Positions 45,499-54,580 of a stretch of DNA of 64,000 nucleotides are shown in pieces. A program made the position numbers and the translations under genes. The stretch comes from Bacillota bacterium (lineage in GTDB: Bacteria; Bacillota; Clostridia; Oscillospirales; Acutalibacteraceae), in the NCBI GenBank assembly GCA_023418995.1, contig JAEZYP010000044.1, forward strand, positions 124,001-188,000, in the 5' to 3' direction. The number at the start of each line of letters is the position of its first letter. Position 1 is the stretch's first letter. Below the pieces are notes generated by a model. It worked only from the letters and a program-made list of their open reading frames with translations. It made no database searches and was not told the DNA's origin.

Positions 45499-46743
45499 AT
45501 GAAAACAGTTCAAAAGCATTCAGTAGCGCTTCGTGTGATGTTAGCCGTTCTTCTTGCCGGCAGTTGTATTTTCGGATTTACGCTTTTTCTCCAGTACAAT
45601 AGTAATAATGCCATTCAGGCCGCCAGTACTCCGAGCAGTGAAGCAGTCGATTCCAGTTCCACTCCGGAATCTTCTAGATCAGTGGTGTCTAAGTCAGAGC
45701 CAAAAACGGCATCAATTACTATTCTGGGTGTTGGTGACGATTTGATTCATGATGTAATTTATTTGCAGGCAAGCAGTCGTGCGGGCGGCAAAGGTTATAA
45801 TTTTCATCCGGTATACGAACAAATAGAAAAAGACGTCAAGGAGGCGGATATCTCCATAATCAATCAGGAAACGCCGATTGCCGGGAAAATTGCGCCCCCC
45901 GCCGGATACCCGCGTTTTAATTCGCCTACCCAATTGGGGGATGAGCTTGTCAATTTGGGCTTTGACGTGATTAATCACGCCAACAACCATGTGTTGGATA
46001 TGAATGAAAAGGGTCTGGCCGCTACCCTCGATTATTGGGAGACAAAGCCGAATGTTAAGGTAATCGGCGCCTATCGCAATGATGAGGATTTGCAGAATAT
46101 ACGGGTAATCGAGACAAAAGGAATTAAAACTGCCTATATCGGTATCACGGAAATGACCAACGGCCTGTCTCTGCCGAAAGGATCAAAGTACCGCCTGATT
46201 TATGCGAGTAACACGCAGCTTATTGAGCAGCAGATTAAGAAAGCCAAGTCAATTGCTGATGTCGTAGTGGTTTCTGTGCACTGGGGGAACGAGAATACAA
46301 CGACGCTTACGGATAAGCAAACGACATTGGCACAGAATTTGGTAGACTGGGGAGCAGACATTATTTTCGGCAGCCATCCCCATGTTTTGCAAAAATTGAC
46401 CGTGTTAACCAGGAAAGACGGTACAAAATGCCCTGTTATTTTTTCTCTGGGCAATTTTGTTTCCGCGCAGCAGGATGGTCCGAATATGATTAGCGGAATC
46501 CTGAAGGTTACTATGACAAAGGATTTTGACACAAATCAAACGGTATTTACGGACATGAAGTTTAAGCCAACTGTAACACAGTATGGGAAAAGATGTGCCA
46601 ATATAACAATATACCCCCTTTCCAAATACACAGATGCGTTGGCGGCGGCACACGGAATTCGAAAGTTTGTCCCGAGTTTTAGTTTAAGCTATATCCATAA
46701 AATAGTGGATCAGAGTATTCCAAAAGAATATCAAAGCAATTGA
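45499..46743 (+). CDS. CapA/PgsA-type metallophosphatase-fold protein, membrane-anchored
   Basis: The 414-residue protein has an N-terminal membrane helix (about residues 10-32), a Ser-rich linker and a CapA domain. Its metal-binding motifs are GVGDDLIHD, NQETPI, NHANNHVLD, VSVHWGNE, GSHPHVLQ and FSLGNF. The family includes poly-gamma-glutamate synthesis proteins, but no pgsB/capB or pgsC gene is near, so that role is not supported. A wall or polymer-related phosphoesterase role is as likely. TAGGAG precedes the ATG. Its stop codon overlaps the promoter of the FMN riboswitch. Confidence 0.88.
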   Translation: MKTVQKHSVALRVMLAVLLAGSCIFGFTLFLQYNSNNAIQAASTPSSEAVDSSSTPESSRSVVSKSEPKTASITILGVGDDLIHDVIYLQASSRAGGKGYNFHPVYEQIEKDVKEADISIINQETPIAGKIAPPAGYPRFNSPTQLGDELVNLGFDVINHANNHVLDMNEKGLAATLDYWETKPNVKVIGAYRNDEDLQNIRVIETKGIKTAYIGITEMTNGLSLPKGSKYRLIYASNTQLIEQQIKKAKSIADVVVVSVHWGNENTTTLTDKQTTLAQNLVDWGADIIFGSHPHVLQKLTVLTRKDGTKCPVIFSLGNFVSAQQDGPNMISGILKVTMTKDFDTNQTVFTDMKFKPTVTQYGKRCANITIYPLSKYTDALAAAHGIRKFVPSFSLSYIHKIVDQSIPKEYQSN

Positions 46744-46768
46744 CAAAAAGAAATTTAAATGATATTAT
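46740..46768 (+). promoter_or_regulatory. Sigma-A promoter of the first FMN riboswitch
   Basis: TTGACA (46740-46745), 17 bases, TATTAT (46763-46768). The -35 element contains the stop codon of the upstream gene. Confidence 0.85.
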
Positions 46769-46787
46769 ATTAACAAATAAATAGCTG

Positions 46788-46905
46788 TCTTCGGGGCGGG
46801 GTGAGATTCCCCACCGGCGGTAATACAGTTTAGCTGTGAGCCCGCGAGCGAAAGCTGATTTTGGTGAGATTCCAAAGCCGACGGTATAGTCCGGATGGAA
46901 GAAGA
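46788..46905 (+). promoter_or_regulatory. FMN riboswitch (RFN element) 1
   Basis: The conserved RFN blocks are present: GGGGCGGGGTG, CCCCACCGGCGG, GAGCCCGCGAGC, GGTGAGATTCCAAAGCCGACGG and GTCCGGATG, closed by TCTTC/GAAGA. FMN binding would favour the terminator at 46930 and shut off ribU. The classic transcriptional-attenuation layout is visible. Confidence 0.97.
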
Positions 46906-46929
46906 AACACGCGCAATTGCGTATTTTTC

Positions 46930-46960
46930 GCCTCACAGTTTTTACTGTGGGGCTTTTTTT
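46930..46960 (+). terminator. Riboswitch-controlled terminator
   Basis: GCCTCACAGT pairs with ACTGTGGGGC and runs into seven T residues, 29 bases before the ribU start. Confidence 0.92.
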
Positions 46961-46989
46961 CGTAGACAGCCAAAAAAAGGAGAGTTTTT

Positions 46990-47562
46990 ATGAAATCAAA
47001 GAGCACAAACAACAGCGTTCTACATTTGGCTCAAATGGGAATGCTGGCTGCCATTTCCATCGTATTGGTGGCTTTCGTAAGGATCCCGCTGATTCCGGCA
47101 GTTCCTTTTCTGGAGTATGACATGGCGGACGCGCCCATACTAATTGCCGCAATGCTTTTTGGCACGATTCCTTCTTTGTTGATTCTATTTGCTGTTTCAG
47201 TCATTCAGGCGTTTTTGTTCGGTGGAAACGGCTGGGTTGGTCTTGTGATGCACTTTGTTGCATCCGGGGCACTGGTCATATTGGTGGGGCAGTTTTATCA
47301 CCGTAAGCATAAACTATCTGAAGCTATAATCGGAATGGTATTGGGGACGATTGCGATGACGGTCATCATGATTCCGATGAACTACATTTTTACCGTGAAT
47401 TTTTTCGGAACACCCAAAGCGGTTGTGGATGCGATGATGCTTCCTGGAATCATTCCGTTTAATCTGATCAAGGCTGGATTAAATAGCCTGATTACAGGGG
47501 TGGTATTCAAGGCGCTGCTTCCGTATGTAAGCAAACACAATCATATCGTAAAAACGGCATAA
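46990..47562 (+). CDS. ribU: Riboflavin ECF transporter S component (RibU-type)
   Basis: The 190-residue membrane protein has six predicted helices. It includes the family blocks QMGMLAAISIVLVAFVRIPL and FLEYDMADAPILIAAMLFG and the Gly-rich FGGNGWVGLVMHF. It is the substrate-binding subunit that captures riboflavin and uses a shared energising module (EcfA/A'/T), which is not in this window. AAAGGAGAG precedes the ATG. Control by an FMN riboswitch with its own terminator supports the substrate. Confidence 0.93.
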   Translation: MKSKSTNNSVLHLAQMGMLAAISIVLVAFVRIPLIPAVPFLEYDMADAPILIAAMLFGTIPSLLILFAVSVIQAFLFGGNGWVGLVMHFVASGALVILVGQFYHRKHKLSEAIIGMVLGTIAMTVIMIPMNYIFTVNFFGTPKAVVDAMMLPGIIPFNLIKAGLNSLITGVVFKALLPYVSKHNHIVKTA

Positions 47563-47577
47563 TTAAAAATAATAATA

Positions 47578-47704
47578 TTTTTCAGGGCGGGGCGCAAATC
47601 CCCACCGGCGGTGATCCGGCAAAAGCCGGGAGCCCGCGCGCGACAGTCAATCGCTGATTTGGTGAGATTCCAAAGCCGACGGTCACAGTCCGGATGAAAG
47701 AAAG
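47578..47704 (+). promoter_or_regulatory. FMN riboswitch (RFN element) 2, no terminator seen
   Basis: All RFN blocks recur: CAGGGCGGGGCG, CCCCACCGGCGG, GAGCCCGCGCGC, GGTGAGATTCCAAAGCCGACGG and GTCCGGATG. The P1 helix is TTTTTCA with TGAAAGA. No hairpin plus T-run lies before the next start, and the 3' strand of P1 runs directly into the purine-rich ribosome binding site. Control is therefore probably at translation. Confidence 0.95.
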
Positions 47705-47712
47705 AGAAAACT

Positions 47713-48333
47713 ATGAATACATTAACAGGAACAAAGTCCCGTTCTTCCATTTTTAATGCCAGAGGCATCGCGCAGATTGGTATTATTTCCGCTATCGCAA
47801 CGGTATTGATGCTGTTTGATATACCGCTTTGGTTCGCTCCCAGCTTTTATAAAATTGATTTAAGCGACATTCCGATTCTGATTGGCAGCTTCGCGGTTGG
47901 ACCGCTTGCCGGAGTCATGATGGAACTGATTAAAATTTTGCTTAATTTATTACTGAACGGAACAACAACGGGCGGAATCGGCGAATTTTCGAATTTTTTA
48001 ATCGGCTGCTCCCTGGTGCTTCCGAGTTCGCTAATTTACCATTGTGGCAAGACGAAGAAACACGCGGTCATTGGGTTGGCGACCGGCACGGTGGGCATCA
48101 CGGTAATGGCCTGCCTTCTCAATGCTTTTGTGATGCTGCCGGTATACGCGAATGCATTTCATTTGCCGCTTGAAGCATTGGTAGCAATCGGAACAAAAAT
48201 AAACCCTTCTATAAAAGATTTGCCAACCTTCATTTTTCTTGCGGTAGCGCCGTTCAATATACTAAAAGGCGTTATGGCTTCTGGAATAACACTGCTGCTC
48301 TATAAAAAGGTAAGCCCGATTTTACACAGATAA
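47713..48333 (+). CDS. ribU: Second riboflavin ECF transporter S component (RibU-type paralogue)
   Basis: The 206-residue protein has six predicted membrane helices and RibU-like blocks: GIAQIGIISAIATVLMLFDIPL, FYKIDLSDIPILIGSFAVGPLAG and the conserved N-G-T-T-T-G-G region. It is clearly diverged from the first copy, so the two are not a recent duplication. The ATG lies only 8 bases after the second FMN riboswitch, with weak AAAGAG as the binding site, which suggests translational control. The substrate could be riboflavin or a related flavin. Confidence 0.9.
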   Translation: MNTLTGTKSRSSIFNARGIAQIGIISAIATVLMLFDIPLWFAPSFYKIDLSDIPILIGSFAVGPLAGVMMELIKILLNLLLNGTTTGGIGEFSNFLIGCSLVLPSSLIYHCGKTKKHAVIGLATGTVGITVMACLLNAFVMLPVYANAFHLPLEALVAIGTKINPSIKDLPTFIFLAVAPFNILKGVMASGITLLLYKKVSPILHR

Positions 48334-48455
48334 ATCCTGTTTGAAAAAAATTGACGGAATTTAGCCGAAACGAACGAGCTTGGCAAAAAACTGATAATTA
48401 TGAGATAATACAGTATTTCTTGAAGAAAAAAACCGCAATTTGCTGATATTGTATA

Positions 48456-48484
48456 TTTACGTAAGTGGAAAAGCATGCTATAAT
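48456..48484 (+). promoter_or_regulatory. Promoter of the SAM riboswitch-metK unit
   Basis: Extended -10 TGCTATAAT (TATAAT at 48479-48484) with a weak -35 TTTACG 17 bases upstream. The preceding 120 bases after ribU hold nothing I recognise. Confidence 0.7.
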
Positions 48485-48507
48485 AAGCTCGTAAAATTAA
48501 ATATGTC

Positions 48508-48603
48508 CTTATCAAGAGTGACGGAGGGAACAGGCCCGATGATGTCCGACAACCTACTTCGTGTAAGGTGCCAAATCCTGCGGTAAAGCCGATAGATGAG
48601 GTA
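48508..48603 (+). promoter_or_regulatory. SAM-I riboswitch (S-box)
   Basis: The S-box core is clear: TTATCAAGAGTGACGGAGGG, CAGGCCCGATGATGTC, GACAACC, AAGGTGCCAAATCCTGC and GATAGATGAG. The kink-turn and SAM-binding residues are in place. It controls metK by a downstream terminator. Confidence 0.97.
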
Positions 48604-48609
48604 ATCATA

Positions 48610-48645
48610 ACGTCATTCGGGCTTTCCGGATGGCGTTTTTGTTTT
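48610..48645 (+). terminator. S-box-controlled terminator
   Basis: ACGTCATTCGG pairs with CCGGATGGCGT, using G-T pairs, and is followed by a long T-rich tract. Confidence 0.88.
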
Positions 48646-48671
48646 ATTTTTTACTTATGGAGGGATTTACT

Positions 48672-49856
48672 ATGGCGACTCACTTTTTTACTTCTGAATC
48701 CGTGACAGAAGGGCATCCGGATAAGCTTTGCGATCAAATTGCGGACGCTGTACTTGATGAAATAATAAAACAGGATCCACAGGCGCATGTTGCCTGCGAG
48801 GTGACCGCGACAACCGGTGTAATCCATGTGATGGGCGAAATCTCCACAGATTGCTACGTTGATATTGCTTCTACCGCGCGAGAGGTGGTAAAGGATATCG
48901 GCTACAATGATCCAGCCTGCGGCTTTGACGGCAATACCTGCGGCGTGATAATATCAATCGATATGCAGTCTCCCGATATCGCGATGGGGGTAAACGAGTC
49001 TTTTGAGGCCAAGCACGGTGCGACGGATGAAAATGACGCAATCGGCGCGGGCGACCAGGGTATGATGTTCGGTTTTGCCTGCGATGAAACGCCGGAGTTG
49101 ATGCCGCTTGCCATTTCACTTGCCCATGGGCTTTCTAAGCGTTTAAGCTCAGTACGCAAGGACGGCACGTTATCCTACCTGAGACCGGACGGCAAGACAC
49201 AGGTGACCGTCGAGTATGACGGTGACGTCCCCTTGCGCGTAGACACTGTCGTTGTATCCACACAGCATGATCCTGATGTCACCTTGGAGCAGATTCGCAA
49301 AGATATCCTTGATCAAGTAATCGATAAAGTCATTCCGTCCAAATGGCTCGATGAGAAAACAAAATATTATGTGAACCCTACCGGGCGGTTTGTTATCGGC
49401 GGTCCTGTGGGTGACAGTGGCTTGACTGGTAGGAAGATCATCGTCGATACCTACGGAGGATACGGCAGACACGGTGGTGGCGCTTTTTCCGGCAAGGACC
49501 CGACAAAGGTGGATCGTTCCGCGGCTTATGCGGCACGCCATGTGGCGAAAAACGTGGTTGCGGCAGGACTTGCTAAAAAGTGTGAGGTGCAGCTTGCCTA
49601 TGCGATCGGCGTTGCCAGACCGGTTTCCATTATGGTGGAGACGTTTGGAACGTCATCCTACCCCAATGAAGCGCTGGCTGACGCGGTGTCAAGAGTATTT
49701 GACCTTCGTCCGACCGCGATCATCAAAGATCTGGATTTGCGTAAACCGATCTACCGCGCGGTATCCAACTATGGTCATATGGGCAGGGAAGACCTGAATG
49801 TTACCTGGGAAAGGCTCGATAAAGTCGATGCACTGAAAGCCGCTATAAAGAAATAA
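48672..49856 (+). CDS. metK: S-adenosylmethionine synthetase
   Basis: The 394-residue enzyme makes SAM from methionine and ATP. Motifs include [37 protein letters not shown], and [19 protein letters not shown] in the active site. The ATG at 48672 follows GGAGG; a longer frame begins in the riboswitch terminator and is rejected. Control by an S-box upstream gives direct feedback by the product. The SD region of the next gene is folded into the hairpin right after its stop. Confidence 0.98.
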   Translation: MATHFFTSESVTEGHPDKLCDQIADAVLDEIIKQDPQAHVACEVTATTGVIHVMGEISTDCYVDIASTAREVVKDIGYNDPACGFDGNTCGVIISIDMQSPDIAMGVNESFEAKHGATDENDAIGAGDQGMMFGFACDETPELMPLAISLAHGLSKRLSSVRKDGTLSYLRPDGKTQVTVEYDGDVPLRVDTVVVSTQHDPDVTLEQIRKDILDQVIDKVIPSKWLDEKTKYYVNPTGRFVIGGPVGDSGLTGRKIIVDTYGGYGRHGGGAFSGKDPTKVDRSAAYAARHVAKNVVAAGLAKKCEVQLAYAIGVARPVSIMVETFGTSSYPNEALADAVSRVFDLRPTAIIKDLDLRKPIYRAVSNYGHMGREDLNVTWERLDKVDALKAAIKK

Positions 49857-49870
49857 GCTTAGCACTTTTT

Positions 49871-49900
49871 CACCTCGTCACATAAACTGTGATGAGGTGA
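49871..49900 (+). promoter_or_regulatory. 12-bp hairpin that hides the next gene's ribosome binding site
   Basis: CACCTCGTCACA (49871-49882) pairs with TGTGATGAGGTG (49888-49899), with one G-T pair. The AGGTG of the downstream SD is in the 3' arm. The tail ATTTTA is short, so it may act as a weak terminator, as translational control, or both. Confidence 0.75.
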
Positions 49901-49905
49901 TTTTA

Positions 49906-50238
49906 ATGCTAGAAACAATATCAACGATATCATTTGTATTGCTTGCGGTTGTCGGAGCGGCCGATCTGGTTCGTTTTTTGATCTACCACACGCTCAGGTC
50001 TAAAAACCCGGGAAAGCTTTATTTGATTATCACCATCAGCGGCCACGAAGAAGGCGCAGAGGTAATGCTCACCAGTGCAATTGAAAGGTTGAAATGGATT
50101 TCCGGAGAGGAAAAGAAGCTGATTTGCATTGACGACGGAATGGACGAAGAAACACGAAAGGTATGCGGGATTATCAGCGCGCAAAATCCGGGCATAGAAA
50201 TTTGCACCCCGAAGGAGCTGGGGCAATTATTGGATTGA
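49906..50238 (+). CDS. Small protein with one membrane helix, function unknown
   Basis: The 110-residue product has an N-terminal hydrophobic helix (residues 1-25, ending RFLIYH). A soluble alpha/beta part follows (LYLIITISGHEEGAEVMLTSAIERLKW and ICIDDGMDEETRKVCG) that resembles the first half of a nucleotide-diphospho-sugar transferase fold but is too short to be one. I do not recognise a family. GAGGTGA before the ATG at 49906 is locked in a hairpin, so expression may be regulated or low. About 250 bases follow with no gene. Confidence 0.6.
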   Translation: MLETISTISFVLLAVVGAADLVRFLIYHTLRSKNPGKLYLIITISGHEEGAEVMLTSAIERLKWISGEEKKLICIDDGMDEETRKVCGIISAQNPGIEICTPKELGQLLD

Positions 50239-50485
50239 CGGTTTACATTACATAGCCAATGTATTATACTGAAATTAAAAATTATAATCGAATAGCTCTG
50301 CCAGTTGCTGCGTATTTTCGGGTATTATTTTAAGATGTAATGTGTAGGACGAAGTCAGGCTGGCGCCTGGCAGGGAAAACAACGCAGCAGCGCAGAAAAC
50401 AGACCGCAAAGACTGGTTGCTTTGAAAAAAATCGACTATAATCAATACAGAGGTTAAAATGATTTGTAACGGACGAGGATAAAAA

Positions 50486-52702
50486 ATGCAGGAAGATAAG
50501 CTTCTTGAAATGACCGGCTCTGTAGAGCAGGTCATTTTTCGGAATGAAAAGAATGGATATACTATTTTAGAAATGAACAGTGGGGAAGAGCTGGTTACGG
50601 CGGTCGGAGCCATGCCATGGGCCAGCGTTGGTGAAGAGCTTCACGTAATGGGGAATTGGGTAAACAATCCCAACTACGGCACCCAGTTTAAAGTGGAGGC
50701 GTATGAGCGCTCTCAGCCTGCCACAGTGGCCGCAATGCTGAAATATTTGTCGTCCGGAGCAGTTAAGGGAATTGGCCCGTCTATGGCTGCCAAGATCGTT
50801 GATTCATTTGGAGAGAACACGCTGCAGGTAATTGAAAACGAACCGGAACGGCTCTGCCTGATTCGGGGAATTACAAAATCGCGTGCACAGAAAATGAGCG
50901 ATGAAATGAAGGCAATGCATGGAATTAAGGAAATTATGCTGTATCTCAGCAGTTTTGGGATTCAGCCGGAAGAAGCCGTTCGAATCTGGAAGCTTTTCGG
51001 GTCGCAATCAGCCGAGCGCATTCAGGAGGATCCCTATTGCCTTTGCGAAGAAAGCCTGGAAATCGGCTTTGATCGCGCGGATGGGATAGCCGCTTCCCTG
51101 GAACGGCCTCAGGATGACAGATGCAGGGTGAGGGCGGGTATCGTGCATGTGCTAAAGCATAATCTTAGCAACGGGCATACCTGTCTCCCGGTCAAAAAGC
51201 TGATGGAAACGTCCGTAAGACTGCTTAGTGTGGAACGGGAACTTACAGAGGAGATTCTGGAAGAGCTGAAATCGGAAGGCTCGGTGATCTCTGTAGTGTT
51301 TGCGGAAAAGGAGTTTCTATTTACTCCCCAGATGTACCGTTCCGAGGTTTACTCGGCGGGAAGAATCCAAATGATGCTTCGGTATCCTGCTCAATCGATT
51401 ATTGGAATAGAAAATTATATTGAAAATATAGAAGAGACTTTTCAAATCCAATATGCACAGCGACAAAAGCAGGCGATACGGGAAGCGCTTTCAAAGGGTC
51501 TATTGATCCTGACCGGGGGACCCGGCACGGGAAAGACGACAACCTTAAACGCGATTATCAAAATATTGGAGCTGAAGGGGGAAAAGGTGCTGCTTGCAGC
51601 GCCGACAGGGAGGGCTGCCAAACGCATGTCTGAGCTGACCGGGCGCGAAGCAAAAACCATTCATCGGTTGCTTCAGGTAGAGTGGGATGAATCCAATCAT
51701 CCTGCATTTGCTAAAAATGAGAAAAACCTCTTGGAGTGTGACGCATTGGTGATAGACGAGCTATCGATGGTGGATGCCTCTATTTTTGAAGCCGTATTGC
51801 GCGCAATCCCGCTTGGCTGCCGTTTCGTTATGGTGGGAGACTGCAACCAGCTTCCTTCCGTTGGACCTGGGAACGTGCTATTCGAATTGATTGCGGCAGG
51901 GCTTCTGCCGGTTGTGCAGCTCGATCAGATTTTTCGCCAGTCGATGCAGAGCTTAATCGTTACCAACGCTCACAAAATAGTGAACGGTTCCATGCCGGAG
52001 CTCGGAATTCGGACAAGCGATTTCTTTTTCCTTCCCTGTTACCATCCAACTGAGATTTCTGAAATGATTGTAGATCTTTGCTGTAACCGTTTACCCGCCA
52101 GCTACGGCTATTCCCCCCTGACCGATATTCAGGTGCTGACTCCCGGCAGGAAGGGAGAATTGGGTACGGGTGAGTTGAACCGAAGGCTGCAGGCTGCAAT
52201 CAATCCGCCCGAAAAGGAAAAGAAAGAAATCACCATAAACGGTGTGCTTTTTCGCGAGGGAGATAAAGTCATGCAGATTAAAAATGACTATAATATCCCC
52301 TGGACGAAACCGGACGGTACAAGCGGGGAGGGTGTGTTTAACGGAGACATGGGAATTCTCTGTGCAATCGACCGACGTGCTTCCATTATGACGGTCCAAA
52401 TGGACGACCGCGTTGTTCTGTATGAACTGGAAACAGCGGCGGAACTGGAACCGGCATATGCCATGACGGTACACAAAAGCCAGGGTAACGAGTTTCCGGC
52501 TGTAATAATACCCATGTATCCGGGCGCTCCGCAGCTTTATTACCGCAATCTGTTGTACACGGCAATCACACGGGCTAAGTCCCTTTTAATTCTGGTTGGA
52601 ACGAAAAAGACAGTTCAGAAAATGGTAGAAAATGAGAAAAAGACCAATCGCTATTCCGGGCTGCGATATTTTCTGACCGGAGGAGAGCAGAATGGAAATT
52701 AA
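50486..52702 (+). CDS. recD2: RecD2-type ATP-dependent DNA helicase
   Basis: The 738-residue helicase is of the RecD2 (RecD/TraA) group that acts without RecBC. The N-terminal OB-fold region and helix-hairpin-helix segments (GAVKGIGPSMAAKIVDSFG and CLIRGITKSRAQKM) precede the SF1 core. That core has Walker A GGPGTGKTTTLNAI, Walker B ALVIDELSMVD, GDCNQLPSVGPG, and the C-terminal YAMTVHKSQGNEF and NLLYTAITRAK motifs. It is a 5'-3' helicase tied to repair and fork maintenance. The 3' end overlaps the ComF gene by 11 bases. The 247 bases upstream show a weak TATAAT at 50437 only. Confidence 0.95.
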   Translation: MQEDKLLEMTGSVEQVIFRNEKNGYTILEMNSGEELVTAVGAMPWASVGEELHVMGNWVNNPNYGTQFKVEAYERSQPATVAAMLKYLSSGAVKGIGPSMAAKIVDSFGENTLQVIENEPERLCLIRGITKSRAQKMSDEMKAMHGIKEIMLYLSSFGIQPEEAVRIWKLFGSQSAERIQEDPYCLCEESLEIGFDRADGIAASLERPQDDRCRVRAGIVHVLKHNLSNGHTCLPVKKLMETSVRLLSVERELTEEILEELKSEGSVISVVFAEKEFLFTPQMYRSEVYSAGRIQMMLRYPAQSIIGIENYIENIEETFQIQYAQRQKQAIREALSKGLLILTGGPGTGKTTTLNAIIKILELKGEKVLLAAPTGRAAKRMSELTGREAKTIHRLLQVEWDESNHPAFAKNEKNLLECDALVIDELSMVDASIFEAVLRAIPLGCRFVMVGDCNQLPSVGPGNVLFELIAAGLLPVVQLDQIFRQSMQSLIVTNAHKIVNGSMPELGIRTSDFFFLPCYHPTEISEMIVDLCCNRLPASYGYSPLTDIQVLTPGRKGELGTGELNRRLQAAINPPEKEKKEITINGVLFREGDKVMQIKNDYNIPWTKPDGTSGEGVFNGDMGILCAIDRRASIMTVQMDDRVVLYELETAAELEPAYAMTVHKSQGNEFPAVIIPMYPGAPQLYYRNLLYTAITRAKSLLILVGTKKTVQKMVENEKKTNRYSGLRYFLTGGEQNGN

Positions 52703-53363
52703 GGCTCTGTGTTCCGCTCTGATCGATCTGATTTTTCCGCCGCGCTGTATTTTCTGTGACACGGTAATCCCCTCCGGAGATCGAAGCTGCGGTCATTGTG
52801 AAGAGAATATCCGGAGGTCTGGTTCTGTTAAGTACATGAATGTACCGGAAACGGGCAAGACTATTCGCTGTACAGTCCCATATTTTTACAGCGGTGCAGT
52901 CCGCGACGCGATCATCCGTTTTAAGTTTCAAAATCAAAAACATATTGCCTTGTTTTTCGCGGTCGAAATGTTGGCGGGAATAAAGAAGAATTATTGTCTC
53001 GCAGAATTTGACCTGATTACCTCTGTGCCTGTTTCCGCGGAAAGATACCAGACAAGAGGATATAACCAGTCTGAGCTTTTGTCAAGGGAGATAGCCGCAA
53101 AAAGCGGATTGCCCTATTACGAGCTGCTCGAAAAAATCACGGATAACAGAGAACAGCATAAGCTCAGTGAAAAGGAGCGCAAAAAAAACGTCCTTGGGGT
53201 ATACCGACCGCTTCACGCGGAAATGCTTGCCGGGAAAAAGATTCTTTTGGTCGACGATATCGTTACAACCGGTGCCACACTTTGTGAATGTGCAAAAACA
53301 TTACTCCGAAACGGGGCGGAGGACGTGTCCTGCGCAGCGATTGCGGAGGTTCCGATTGAATGA
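52692..53363 (+). CDS. ComF family phosphoribosyltransferase-like protein
   Basis: The 223-residue protein has an N-terminal zinc-finger pair (PRCIFCDTVI and SCGHCEENI) and a PRTase fold with the PRPP loop ILLVDDIVTTGATLCEC. SVPVSAERYQTRGYNQSELLS is the family's hood region. ComF homologues take part in DNA uptake or single-strand DNA handling, and overlap with recD2 fits DNA processing. No other competence genes are visible here, so the role in transformation is unproven. Confidence 0.92.
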   Translation: MEIKALCSALIDLIFPPRCIFCDTVIPSGDRSCGHCEENIRRSGSVKYMNVPETGKTIRCTVPYFYSGAVRDAIIRFKFQNQKHIALFFAVEMLAGIKKNYCLAEFDLITSVPVSAERYQTRGYNQSELLSREIAAKSGLPYYELLEKITDNREQHKLSEKERKKNVLGVYRPLHAEMLAGKKILLVDDIVTTGATLCECAKTLLRNGAEDVSCAAIAEVPIE

Positions 53364-53368
53364 ATCGG

Positions 53369-53397
53369 TTGAAATATAATATATTATGTAATATAAT
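53369..53397 (+). promoter_or_regulatory. Sigma-A promoter of mreB
   Basis: TTGAAA (53369-53374), 17 bases, TATAAT (53392-53397), 31 bases before the GTG start. Confidence 0.85.
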
Positions 53398-53427
53398 AAT
53401 AGTCATAATAGGATTGGATGTGATTGT

Positions 53428-54453
53428 GTGCTTGGTACGGATATCGCTTTGGACCTCGGTACATCAGCAGTTAAGATATATCTTGACGGTAAGGGCATTA
53501 TACTTAATGAACCGGCCATTTTAGCAGTTAACGTGGAAAGCGATGAGGTTGTGGCAATCGGAAAAGAGGCTTACGCAATGGTGGGGCGTACTTCCGATAA
53601 GATTAACGTATGCCGTCCGCTTTGCAACGGTGTAATTTCAAATTTTGATATGGCGCAGTATCTGATTAGCGCATATTTAAAGAAAATTAACGGCAGCAAG
53701 GTGTTTATGCCGCGTGTTGTCGTGAGTGTTCCGTGCAAAATAACAGAGGTAGAAAAACGCGCGGTGGTAGACGCGATCAGTGCGGCCGGCGTTCGCAAAA
53801 TTTGTTTAATTGAAGAGCCGGTAGCGGCTGCTTTGGGCGCGGGTATGGAGATTTCAACGCCGCACGGCACCCTTGTGGTAGATATTGGCGGCGGTACGAC
53901 CGACATGGCGGTTCTTTCTCTGAGCGGTATCGCAATTTCCCGTTCCGTTAAGGTTGCCGGCAATGCGCTGGATGAAGCGATTATTAAATATATCCGGCGA
54001 AAGTACAATTTAATTATTGGTCAGCGTATGGCGGAAGAGGCTAAAATCGCGATTGGCTGTGTTTATCCTCGAAAGGATATCATCAAGCACCGGGTAAAGG
54101 GCAGGAATGCGATGACCGGCTTGCCGCAATGGGCAGATGTAACCTGCGATGAATTGCTCGAGGCTATGATTGAGCCTGCCATGCAAATTGTTCGCACGGT
54201 TCAGGAAATGTTGGAAAAAACACCTCCCGAGCTGATAGGTGACGTATATTCCGATGGTCTCATCCTGACGGGAGGATCAGCCGGACTTTATGGATTCGAT
54301 CAGCTGATCTCCAAAAAAGTAAAAATGCCCGTAAAAATTGCTCAGGACAGTCAAATTTGCGTTGCGCTCGGCGCGGGGAAAGCGATCCGCTTTATTGATG
54401 ATATGGAGAATAAGGGCTACGGCGTCATGAATCCGTTAAGCGCAGCTTACTAG
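53428..54453 (+). CDS. mreB: MreB/Mbl family actin-like cell-shape protein
   Basis: The 341-residue actin homologue forms filaments under the membrane that guide lateral wall synthesis. The nucleotide-binding motifs are IALDLGTSAVKIY, LVVDIGGGTTDMAVLSL, LIEEPVAAALGAG and LTGGSAGLYGFDQLI. The start is GTG at 53428. It is a stand-alone unit with its own promoter; mreC, mreD and min genes are not next to it. It may therefore be an extra paralogue such as Mbl rather than the mreBCD copy. Confidence 0.93.
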   Translation: MLGTDIALDLGTSAVKIYLDGKGIILNEPAILAVNVESDEVVAIGKEAYAMVGRTSDKINVCRPLCNGVISNFDMAQYLISAYLKKINGSKVFMPRVVVSVPCKITEVEKRAVVDAISAAGVRKICLIEEPVAAALGAGMEISTPHGTLVVDIGGGTTDMAVLSLSGIAISRSVKVAGNALDEAIIKYIRRKYNLIIGQRMAEEAKIAIGCVYPRKDIIKHRVKGRNAMTGLPQWADVTCDELLEAMIEPAMQIVRTVQEMLEKTPPELIGDVYSDGLILTGGSAGLYGFDQLISKKVKMPVKIAQDSQICVALGAGKAIRFIDDMENKGYGVMNPLSAAY

Positions 54454-54540
54454 AATTCTATTTGAAATAAAAGATGAAAATGAGAAGTGGGTTTCTTTCC
54501 GAAAACTCCCGGCATAGCCGCGAGTTTTCGGATGACAAAG

Positions 54541-54577
54541 AAAAGGCGCCGCTGATTTCAGCGGCGCCCGGTTTTTT
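54541..54577. terminator. Strong bidirectional terminator
   Basis: GGCGCCGCTGA pairs with TCAGCGGCGCC and has a T-run on the plus side and an A-run before it, serving both mreB and the minus-strand small genes. A weaker AAAACTC/GAGTTTT hairpin lies just upstream. Confidence 0.92.
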
Positions 54578-54580
54578 AGG

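Noticed and set aside
45499..46743. CapA-like gene as part of a poly-gamma-glutamate capsule locus
   Set aside because: No CapB or CapC partner is encoded here.
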